Shown here piece after piece: positions 1 to 6,952 of a stretch of DNA of 23,358 bases; position 1 is the first letter of the stretch, and every line of letters starts with the position of its first letter. The stretch is from CAYUWH01 sp964448615 (GTDB taxonomy: Bacteria > Patescibacteriota > Gracilibacteria > Peribacterales > Peribacteraceae), in the NCBI GenBank assembly GCA_964448615.1, contig CAYUWH010000020.1, forward strand, positions 1 through 23,358. The letters run 5' to 3'. The position numbers were made by a program, and so were the translations under genes. A model generated the notes under the pieces. It searched no databases. It saw only the letters and a program-made list of their open reading frames with translations, and was not told the DNA's origin.

Positions 1-30
1 ACAAACAAGGGGCCTTGCGGCCCCTTTGTC
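1..30 (-). terminator. Intrinsic terminator of the giant repeat protein gene
   Basis: An 8-bp perfect stem (7-14 with 19-26) closes a 4-base loop. In the minus direction the loop reads GCAA and is followed by a T-rich run (TTGTTTGT at 8-1). It lies about 35 bp past the stop codon at 62. The loop is of the GNRA type, as in the fusA terminator. Confidence 0.75.
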
Positions 31-61
31 TGTATCGATGATTGATCGATCCGACGATTGA

Positions 62-3000
62 TTACTGCTGCGTGATCGTCGTGTTGTTCGTGGATCCAGC
101 GTTGAGCGTCATCGTCGAGTTCGTGTTCGATGAGCCGTTTGCTGTAGCAGCCTGATTACCACCATTTCCAGCAGCCTGGATGATGTTGGTGTTCGTGAAG
201 CTGTTCACGTTCTGATCAGCGGAAACACCCGTGAGAGCGTTCGTCGCGCTGTTTGCAGCCTGGTTTGCGTTGCCGTCAGCATCCTGATCGATCGTAGAAT
301 CGTTCGAGGAAACTGCGTTCACTTCCTGATCAGCCGTAGCCGTGGAAGTAGGCATTGCACCCGTGTACTGCGCGCAAGCACCGCCGGACACTGTGCAGGT
401 CTGCACCACGCCAGTGTTCGTACCGCTGCTTACATCCTGATCGACATCAGCAACCGTGGCTGCATCTCCGGAGTTGGAGGCATCCTGGTTTGCGGAGCCG
501 TCATCGGCCGTCTGCGTCGTGGAAAGATCGTTGGAAGAACCAGCGTTCACCGTCTGATTTCCATCAGCCGTGGACGTCGGAGCAACTTCGAACCACTGTG
601 CGCACGCACCGAAGTTCACATCACAATCCTGCATGACGCTCAGATCGTTCTGAGCAGCAACGGACTGATCGGCACCGACAACCGTCGCTGCATCAGCATC
701 GTTCACTGCGCCCTGGTTTGCAGAGCCGTCATCATTGGACTGTTCGATTTCCTGAGCATTTGCACTGCCAGCATTCACATCCTGGTTGCCGGTGGCCGAA
801 GCCGTCGGAGCAGCCATGCCACCCTGAGCAACTGCACCGTTCGTCACGTTTGCAGTCTGGGTCAGCTGGATGTTGTTGATAGCGGAGACATCCTGATCGG
901 CATCAGCGACCGTCACTGCGCCAGCGCTGTTTTCAGCATCCTGGTTTGCAGCACCGTCGTCGTTAGCCTGATCGATGGACTGGCCGTTCACAGCTGCAGC
1001 GTCAAGATCCTGGTTGCCCGTAGCCGAAGCCGTCGGGGTCACCATGAGGAACTGAGCACCTGCACCGTTCGTCGCGTCAAGGCTCTGATCAACTTCGACG
1101 TTGTTCTGAGCGGCGACCGTCTGATCTGCACCAGCAACCGTTGCAGCGTCAGCATCGTTTGCTGCGCCCTGGTTAGCGGAACCGTCGTCGTTGTCCTGAG
1201 CAATGGACTGACCGTTGCCAGAGACAGCGCCGACACCCTGGTTACCGTCTGCATCAGCCGTAGCGTCGATGATAACAGACTGTGCACCAGCACCCGTGTT
1301 GAGGTCGAGATCCTGATCGACATCGAAGGCGTTTCCTGCGCTGACATCCTGGGTTGCGCCTGCAACCGTCACGGCATCAGCGTCGTTAGCACCTTCCTGG
1401 TTTGCGGAACCGTCGTCGTTGGACTGCGTGAGGGCCTGGCCGTTCACAGCAACACCGGCGACTTCCTGGGCACCGTCTGCATCGGCGGAACCGCCAAGAT
1501 CAACAGACTGGGAACCAGCACCTGCGAAGGTGTCCGTGTCCTGCACCACCACAGCGGCGTTTCCGCTCGTCACGTTCTGCTCTGCACCAACGAGTGCAGC
1601 AGCCGTGCTGTCGGAAGTACCGGCCTGGTTTGCGGAACCGTCATCATTGTCCTGGGAAATACCCGTGACGTTCATCGCAACACCGGCAACCGTCTGGTCG
1701 GCATCGCTATCAGAAGCGAGGTCGAGCACAGCAGCCTGGTTTGCATTGTCATCGTCATTGACCTGCGTCACGACGGCGACGTTGCCGGACGTGACATCCT
1801 GCTCGCCAGCAGCAACAGCCAAGGCATCGCTTGCGCTGTCAGCATCCTGGTTTGCGGAACCGTCATCGTTGGACTGAGCAATGATCACCGGACCGAATGC
1901 TGTTGCAGCAATCGTCTGGGAACCGTCGCTATCAGCGTCGAGGGCCAGATCAGCCATCTGGTTGGACATATCATCGTCGTTAGCCTGAACAGCTAGGGCG
2001 AGGTTGCCCGAAGTGACATCCTGATCACCGATCACGACTGCAGCAGCCGCATCATCGTTCGTAGCGGACTGGTTTGCAGAACCGTCATCGTTGTCCTGAC
2101 CGATCACGTTCGTGGAGACTGCCGTACCGACGAGCACCTGCTCACCATCGGCAGCACCGGTCAAATCGAAGTCGATGTCCTGGTTCGTCATGCCGTCATC
2201 GTTTGCCTGCACGCCGACTGCAACGTTCGTTGCACCGACGGACTGTGCACCCGTGATGACATCGAGAGCGAGCGACTCGTTATCGACATCCTGGTTTGCG
2301 GAACCGTCATCGTTCGTCTGGCCGATGACGTTCGTGGAAACAGCCGTGCCGAGAGCGACCTGCGTTCCGACTGCGTCAGCGTCGAGGACAGCACCCATGT
2401 CCTGGTTTGCGGAACCGTCATCGTTCACCTGCGCACCCACGAAGGTGTTGCCGGCGCCGATTTCCTGACCGAGGAGCATCGTGTCCGAAGCGACTGCTGC
2501 GTTATCCACGTCCTGGTTTGCTGCACCATCATCATTGGACTGGCCGATGACGTTGGTGGAAGCAACCGTTCCGAGAGCGACCTGCGTGCCCGCTGCACCT
2601 GCACCTGCGAGCACACCCGAGGTCTGATTGGCCATACCGTCGTCGTTCGCCTGAACGCTGACGATATCATTGCCCGCGAGAGCGGACTGGCCGGCGACGA
2701 TCACGTCGCTTGCAAGACCAGCGTTATCAACGTCCTGGTTTGCGGAACCGTCATCATTCGTCTGGCCGATGACGTTCGTGACCACAGCCGGTCCCGTGAC
2801 AACCTGCACGCCAACCGTTTCAGCAGCAACGAGTGCGCCGAAGTTCTGGTTTGCATTGCCGTCATCATTGGACTGGACGCTATCGACTTCATTCACGCCC
2901 GTCAGATCCTGATCGACGAGAAGAAGATCGGAAGCGATACCTGCGTTATCAACATCCTGGTTTGCAGCACCGTCGTCATTTGCCTGACCGACAACGTTCG

Positions 3001-4267
3001 TGCTGGCAGCCGTCCCGACAACCGTCTGGAGGCCCGTGGCCCCCACGAGACCGAGGACACCGAAGTCCTGGTTTGCGGAGCCATTGTCATTCATCTGCGT
3101 TCCTGCAATGTCGTTTGCTGCGATAACAGCCTGACCTGCAAGAATCACATCAGCGGCAACGCTGAGGTTTCCGACATCCTGGTTTGCGGAACCGTCATCG
3201 TTGGACTGACCAAGCACGTTCGTGCTCACAGCCGTGCCGACAAGGTTCTGCACACCTGCACCGACAGCGGCGACGCCGACGCCAGCACCCTGGTTGCTCG
3301 TGCCGTCGCTATCCTGGTCGATGTCAACGAGGTTGACACCACCCGCGATCTGTCCTGCACCGATCAAGGACGTGACCACTTCGAGATTGCCCATCGTCTG
3401 GTTTGCGGGGCCATCATCGCTCGATTGAACAAGAACATTCGGACCGAATGCCGTGCTCGTCACGTTCTGCGTGGACGAACCAACAGCGAGTCCGCCTGCG
3501 AGAGCATCCTGGTTGCAGGTGTCATCACAGGTCTGATCTGCTTCAAAATCATTGAGAGAGAATGCATTCAAAACGCCATCGAAGACCGATCCGATGAGGG
3601 AGAGGTTTCCGGCGTTCTGGTTTGCGGGACCGTCGGCAAGCTGCACGACAGTCGTGTCGCCGAGAGCGGCGACGCCGATGTTCGCTTCACCGACCGTCAC
3701 TGCGCCGAAAGCGGCACCGACGTTCTGGTTCGCCTGAGCGGCGTCCGTGGTCTGATCGACATCGATGTCGTTCAAGGAGTTCAGATTGAGCTCGCTCTCA
3801 AGGCCTGCGCCGATAAGAGCTGCACCCACTGCATCCTGATTTGCCGGACCGCCGGCGATCTGGACCACATCGGTCTCATTCTGCGACAAGGCACCGGCTG
3901 CCAAATCCAACGTCGTCAAAGCGCCGACTACGCCGACTGCGTTCTGGTTGGACATTGCGCTACCGATATCCGTCTGGGTCGCACCGACCACATTGCTCGA
4001 ACCGAGGTTACCGGAGACATTCGATGCCGTCGTCGTGACGTCACCAAACAGTGCAGCCTGGTTGGCTGGTCCTCCATTGAGCTGGAACACGTTCGTGTTC
4101 GTGAGGGAATTTGAGTTCGAAAGAGCGCCGACAACCGTATTCGCAAGGCTCGCAAAATTCGAAAACTGGTTATTGGCCCACGTCTGAGAGGGCATTACCA
4201 GCGTCAGAACCATGGCGAGCACTGCGCCCGTTGCAACGGAGCGCTTCCGTGAACTGTGCGTTCGCAT
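62..4267 (-). CDS. Giant secreted Q/N/D-rich repeat protein, lacking all basic residues after its signal peptide
   Basis: I recognise no named family. The frame is open upstream to 4309, but ATG 4267 is chosen because it begins a clean signal peptide: basic start (R2, R7-R9), hydrophobic core, likely cleavage after QTWA (residue 31), leaving about 1370 residues. The mature chain is about 36 units of ~37 aa, each built around Q-x-N-D-D-G-x-A-N-Q with a hydrophobic strand before it and a second Q about 16 residues after it. Units alternate in two types (A and B), giving a 74-aa superrepeat. In the last third, type B becomes Q-x-x-x(4)-G-x-x-x-Q, with a Cys pair in two units. I found no K, R or H after the signal peptide, only one Trp and one Tyr, and no C-terminal anchor. 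An extracellular beta-solenoid or amyloid-like (curlin-like) fibre is inference. The 6930-8720 gene encodes a relative. Confidence 0.9.
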   Translation of the reverse strand: MRTHSSRKRSVATGAVLAMVLTLVMPSQTWANNQFSNFASLANTVVGALSNSNSLTNTNVFQLNGGPANQAALFGDVTTTASNVSGNLGSSNVVGATQTDIGSAMSNQNAVGVVGALTTLDLAAGALSQNETDVVQIAGGPANQDAVGAALIGAGLESELNLNSLNDIDVDQTTDAAQANQNVGAAFGAVTVGEANIGVAALGDTTVVQLADGPANQNAGNLSLIGSVFDGVLNAFSLNDFEADQTCDDTCNQDALAGGLAVGSSTQNVTSTAFGPNVLVQSSDDGPANQTMGNLEVVTSLIGAGQIAGGVNLVDIDQDSDGTSNQGAGVGVAAVGAGVQNLVGTAVSTNVLGQSNDDGSANQDVGNLSVAADVILAGQAVIAANDIAGTQMNDNGSANQDFGVLGLVGATGLQTVVGTAASTNVVGQANDDGAANQDVDNAGIASDLLLVDQDLTGVNEVDSVQSNDDGNANQNFGALVAAETVGVQVVTGPAVVTNVIGQTNDDGSANQDVDNAGLASDVIVAGQSALAGNDIVSVQANDDGMANQTSGVLAGAGAAGTQVALGTVASTNVIGQSNDDGAANQDVDNAAVASDTMLLGQEIGAGNTFVGAQVNDDGSANQDMGAVLDADAVGTQVALGTAVSTNVIGQTNDDGSANQDVDNESLALDVITGAQSVGATNVAVGVQANDDGMTNQDIDFDLTGAADGEQVLVGTAVSTNVIGQDNDDGSANQSATNDDAAAAVVIGDQDVTSGNLALAVQANDDDMSNQMADLALDADSDGSQTIAATAFGPVIIAQSNDDGSANQDADSASDALAVAAGEQDVTSGNVAVVTQVNDDDNANQAAVLDLASDSDADQTVAGVAMNVTGISQDNDDGSANQAGTSDSTAAALVGAEQNVTSGNAAVVVQDTDTFAGAGSQSVDLGGSADADGAQEVAGVAVNGQALTQSNDDGSANQEGANDADAVTVAGATQDVSAGNAFDVDQDLDLNTGAGAQSVIIDATADADGNQGVGAVSGNGQSIAQDNDDGSANQGAANDADAATVAGADQTVAAQNNVEVDQSLDATNGAGAQFLMVTPTASATGNQDLDAAAVNGQSIDQANDDGAANQDAENSAGAVTVADADQDVSAINNIQLTQTANVTNGAVAQGGMAAPTASATGNQDVNAGSANAQEIEQSNDDGSANQGAVNDADAATVVGADQSVAAQNDLSVMQDCDVNFGACAQWFEVAPTSTADGNQTVNAGSSNDLSTTQTADDGSANQDASNSGDAATVADVDQDVSSGTNTGVVQTCTVSGGACAQYTGAMPTSTATADQEVNAVSSNDSTIDQDADGNANQAANSATNALTGVSADQNVNSFTNTNIIQAAGNGGNQAATANGSSNTNSTMTLNAGSTNNTTITQQ
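2100..3225 (-). repeat. 222-bp tandem repeats inside the giant repeat gene
   Basis: The segment encoding the T-N-V-[IL]-G-Q strand recurs at 2100, 2322, 2544, 2766, 2988 and 3210, an exact 222-bp step five times in a row (74 codons). Outside this core the period drifts by whole codons, for example 219 bp to the copy near 3430. The NDDGSANQ-coding stretch is almost the same in DNA in many copies, which points to expansion or homogenisation by recombination. Confidence 0.9.
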
Positions 4268-4287
4268 GTATACTTGGGGGTAAAAAT

Positions 4288-4293
4288 ATAATA
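4288..4293 (-). promoter_or_regulatory. Candidate -10 element for the giant repeat gene
   Basis: The minus strand reads TGTATTAT here, 20 bp upstream of ATG 4267. No TTGACA-like -35 lies at the right distance (17 bp upstream reads GTCTGT). It may therefore be an extended -10, or depend on another sigma factor such as the ECF factor encoded just upstream. The leader would be about 13 nt and has CCCCC at 4276-4280 instead of a Shine-Dalgarno. Confidence 0.35.
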
Positions 4294-4574
4294 CAAAAAA
4301 CGAGTGCATGACAGACTACGAGAGAAGAAAAAAGCACAGACCAATAGTGGGGGGTGTTGGGGAAGAGAGTAAAACATCAACATAGACGCTTGCTTGACCG
4401 GAAGCGTGACTTGTTCGGAATTCACTTCTGCATTCTGATGACATATTGAAAAATAAAACATCGCGATTTCCTCAGCCGTATCATGAGAAAAACACTCTGT
4501 TACATGTTGAACAAAAAGTGATATCAGGATTATACAATTCGCAAAATTTTTTCGGCCGCATCGGGACGACTTGG
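4294..4574. other. Spacer between sigma factor gene and giant repeat gene
   Basis: I see no gene in this AT-rich spacer. It contains a 6-bp inverted repeat, ACGCTT (4386-4391) and AAGCGT (4402-4407), separated by 10 bp, which could be a regulator site upstream of the repeat gene. No convincing terminator follows the sigma gene, so read-through into the repeat gene is possible. Confidence 0.4.
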
Positions 4575-5129
4575 CTATCGATTCGCCGAAATTCGCTCCT
4601 GTTGCTTCCGAGTTGTAAGGCGCTTCAGAAGCCGAGAGAGTCTTGCGGCAACGGTATTCGCCGAAAGTCCCGTCCGACTCGCAATATCAGACGGGGGCAA
4701 CCCTTCAATATAGCGCATCGCAAGCAACTTTCGCTCTTTCTTTCGCAATGTATCCATGATGGCATGAATCTCCAGTGCATTTTGCAGCCTCTCTTGCTCA
4801 TCGTAAGAAGGATCGACACCGTTTTCCTGCAAATGATCAAGCGACAGTACCACTTGCCCTTTCAGTTTGCGCACCTCATCAACCATCAAGTGATCCGCTG
4901 TGCGTCGCAGAAATGTCGTTGCACTTTCAATGACTCTTCCACTCAGCATATAGAGCCACGCACGCAGAAACGTTTCCTGCACTAAATCTTCAGCGGCTTC
5001 CTTCGACTTCGTTTGGTGCAAGCAATATTTATACAATGTACGCGCCTGGCGTTGGTACATTCGGGAGAATGCTTCCGACACGGCCGAATCATCCGAGTGA
5101 AGGTGCATAGGGGAGGCACATGCTATCAC
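4575..5129 (-). CDS. ECF-type RNA polymerase sigma factor
   Basis: A 184-aa protein with the two-domain layout of group 4 (ECF) sigma factors. Region 2 spans roughly residues 20-95 and includes EAAEDLVQETFLRAW followed by the DHLMVDEVRKLK stretch. Region 4 spans about 115-175 and ends in a helix-turn-helix (IEGLPPSDIASRTGLSANTV then RLSRLLKRL). There is no sigma 1.1 or region 3. The start is GTG 5129, 20 bp after the SLH gene stop and probably in its transcript; ATG 5108 is an alternative that would shorten it by 7 residues. Neither start has a Shine-Dalgarno, and the GTG lies in a hairpin loop. No anti-sigma factor is recognisable in the window. Its place between an SLH protein and the giant repeat protein suggests envelope regulation; this is inference from context. 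Confidence 0.85.
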   Translation of the reverse strand: MIACASPMHLHSDDSAVSEAFSRMYQRQARTLYKYCLHQTKSKEAAEDLVQETFLRAWLYMLSGRVIESATTFLRRTADHLMVDEVRKLKGQVVLSLDHLQENGVDPSYDEQERLQNALEIHAIMDTLRKKERKLLAMRYIEGLPPSDIASRTGLSANTVAARLSRLLKRLTTRKQQERISANR

Positions 5130-5146
5130 CTAGCAGGCATGTGTCC
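5115..5146 (-). promoter_or_regulatory. Hairpin over the sigma factor translation start
   Basis: CACATGC (5117-5123) pairs with GCATGTG (5137-5143). Two further G-C pairs extend the stem past a one-base bulge at 5144. The GTG start (5127-5129) falls in the loop and ATG 5108 lies just outside. The structure could limit translation of the sigma factor, but function is unproven. Confidence 0.4.
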
Positions 5147-5149
5147 ACA

Positions 5150-6451
5150 CTACTTCGGCTCAACTTTTTTACTTCGGTACATCCACACGGCGGCGTCGGC
5201 GCGGGTTGCCCATCCACTCGGATCAAAACTCGGCTCGAGCAAAATGCGCAGCTCCACTGCCTTACGGACAGACGGGGTGTACCACGCACCGGATGCAACT
5301 CCGATCGGCAGCGTCTGCAACGTAGAATCTAGCGGAACGCCCAATGAAGCCATCACGATTTTCAGACCTTCGGCCTTGCGAATACCCTGCGACGCACGGA
5401 ACGTGCCGTCCTCATAGCCGCTGACCCAGCCCAAACGCTTGGCACTGCACACATAGCGCGCATACCATTGATTCGCAACATCCGGGAAACAATTTTTTTC
5501 ATCGGTCACCGACTCCGGAAACAGTCCGCTCATGAGTAATTTAAGAAATTCTGCACGATTGATCTTTTGTTCAGGCCGGAAGGTTCCGTCAAGATAGCCG
5601 CGAATCACGCCCTCCTGAGCCAATGACATGATTGCGGTATAGCCGTAACGCCCGCTCACAACATCACTGAATCCAATTATTGAGGAAACAGAACTGGCAG
5701 AGGCACTGCTACCCGAACCGGTCGCACCTGCCGAGGATGCCGCCGAGCTTGAGGTAAAAGACGACGATCCGAAACGCCGAATAATCTGTCCACGTTCTTT
5801 TAATTGCTCTTGAGAAAGCGGCGTTTCGCAAACAAAATCCCCCCCTGAACGCCAGTCTTGAACACAACGATTTTTGGCGGAAAAATACGGATAGCGCCCG
5901 ATTTCCTCACAATGATACCCCTCCCCTACCGCCACTCCCCAGCTGAATACGTAGAACGGACTGCAACCGAGTGCCGCGAGTTCTTTGATGCGTACATTCA
6001 TGACCATTGTACGGTCTGCCTCGCCGAAGGAAGTGAATGCTTTTTCCACATCCTCTTCGGGGGGTGCACTGGTGCGTCGATTAATCTCCACGATTCCGCC
6101 ATAGAATTTATCATCGGCCGTACGGCACATCTTCGTGCCGGTTTTGTAGCCAGCACAAAAGAACGATCGACAATTGTACCCCTCATCAATCAATACGCCG
6201 TCTCTGAGAACTGAAAACGGTTCGCAACCAAGTCGCAAGTAGGAAACACGCTGGCTTCTTTGTTGCAGCGTGATCGATGCGAGCTCGGCAGTGTATGCCA
6301 CCGACGCGTTTCCGTATCCCATCGTGGAGATAATCAATGCATCCATACTATGCAATGGATGATCCTTCAAGAGAAACGGAGCCGCCGCCATTCCCGCAGA
6401 AAATGGGAACAGGAGCGCCGTGATAAACACCAAAAGACGGATACGAAGCAT
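5150..6451 (-). CDS. Secreted SLH-domain protein with duplicated Cys-rich N-terminal module
   Basis: A protein of 433 aa when started at ATG 6451; the frame also has ATG 6469. The later start is preferred because a good promoter (6471-6498) places the transcript start at about 6464, and because it begins directly with a signal peptide (MLRIRLLVF, cleavage near MAAA). The mature part has two copies of a Cys module with pattern L-G-C-x-P-F-x-V-x(3)-G-V-x(3)-E-G-Y-x-C (near residues 74-99 and 161-208). A Ser/Ala/Gly-rich linker follows (about 229-258), then three C-terminal SLH motifs, two of them with a clear GY-x-DGTF-R core. SLH domains usually bind secondary cell-wall polymers and anchor proteins in the S-layer. 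The sigma factor gene follows after 20 bp, so the two are probably co-transcribed. The function of the Cys modules is unknown. Confidence 0.88.
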   Translation of the reverse strand: MLRIRLLVFITALLFPFSAGMAAAPFLLKDHPLHSMDALIISTMGYGNASVAYTAELASITLQQRSQRVSYLRLGCEPFSVLRDGVLIDEGYNCRSFFCAGYKTGTKMCRTADDKFYGGIVEINRRTSAPPEEDVEKAFTSFGEADRTMVMNVRIKELAALGCSPFYVFSWGVAVGEGYHCEEIGRYPYFSAKNRCVQDWRSGGDFVCETPLSQEQLKERGQIIRRFGSSSFTSSSAASSAGATGSGSSASASSVSSIIGFSDVVSGRYGYTAIMSLAQEGVIRGYLDGTFRPEQKINRAEFLKLLMSGLFPESVTDEKNCFPDVANQWYARYVCSAKRLGWVSGYEDGTFRASQGIRKAEGLKIVMASLGVPLDSTLQTLPIGVASGAWYTPSVRKAVELRILLEPSFDPSGWATRADAAVWMYRSKKVEPK

Positions 6452-6470
6452 ACAAGAAAGGAAGTGCATG

Positions 6471-6498
6471 ATTGTAAACGATCATACAACATTTGCAA
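6471..6498 (-). promoter_or_regulatory. Sigma-70-like promoter of the SLH/sigma factor genes
   Basis: On the minus strand: -35 TTGCAA (6493-6498), 16-bp spacer, -10 TACAAT (6471-6476). The predicted transcript start is near 6464, downstream of ATG 6469. This excludes that codon and supports ATG 6451 with a leader of about 13 nt. Confidence 0.6.
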
Positions 6499-6519
6499 CT
6501 TCGGCGAATGCTCTGTGTT

Positions 6520-6529
6520 TTCGGCCGAA
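6520..6529. promoter_or_regulatory. Palindrome TTCGGCCGAA between divergent genes
   Basis: A perfect 10-bp palindrome in the spacer between the SLH gene and the plus-strand 6587 gene. A related TTCGGCGAA lies at 6500-6508. It could be an operator shared by both promoters, possibly for the winged-helix-like product of 6587. This is based on position only. Confidence 0.3.
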
Positions 6530-6586
6530 TTTCCACCGAATTTTGTTGCACGATAATGTCAATGCGCGTTTACTTTGCAACCACTG

Positions 6587-6952
6587 ATGGAACACAGTGG
6601 CTCCCCCATCACCGATAGTGAGTATTTACAACGGAAAGAGCAAGAATTGGAGCACATGCTGCAACGCATTGTCTCTCTTCAAGGGCTCATTGCTGCGCTG
6701 CGCTCACACGTACAACAACCAAACAACCATCCTTTCGAGGAGCATCAGGAAACACGCACGAAACGACCGAGTCGGACAGACCGCGTGGTGATTCTTCTGC
6801 AGAGTGGTCCGAAAACAATGGAGGAACTCGCGCAAATTTTTAAGATTGGCAAACGGGAGATGCGCAATTGGATGGAGGAACGCACGGGAGCGGGGGGTTT
6901 ATGGCGCAAAGAAGGCGATGGCTACGCCCTCAAGAACCCGTCACCGCTTTGA
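6587..6952 (+). CDS. Small coiled-coil plus winged-helix-like protein, putative DNA binding
   Basis: A 121-aa cytoplasmic protein of no family I can name. Residues 12-45 form a likely coiled coil (QRKEQELEHMLQRIVSLQGLI). A polar, basic linker follows (about 46-68). The C-terminal 50 residues look like a helix-turn-helix or winged helix: RVVILLQSGPKTMEELAQIF, then KREMRNWMEE and a GLWRKEGDGYAL wing-like hairpin. ATG 6587 is chosen over the in-frame TTG 6575. No Shine-Dalgarno is present; a weak -10 (GATAAT, 6552-6557) lies upstream. The gene runs divergently from the SLH gene and its 3' end overlaps the convergent 6930-8720 gene by 23 bp. A regulator of the neighbouring envelope genes is a plausible guess. 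Confidence 0.7.
   Translation: MEHSGSPITDSEYLQRKEQELEHMLQRIVSLQGLIAALRSHVQQPNNHPFEEHQETRTKRPSRTDRVVILLQSGPKTMEELAQIFKIGKREMRNWMEERTGAGGLWRKEGDGYALKNPSPL

Noticed and set aside
300..3500. CRISPR array suggested by evenly spaced repeats
   Set aside because: The repeats are in one long coding frame, are 222 bp apart and vary as protein repeats do. No cas genes are present.
3425..4114. A 229-codon plus-strand frame opposite the giant repeat gene
   Set aside because: The composition follows from the complementary strand of the repeats. It has no signal, motif or start site.
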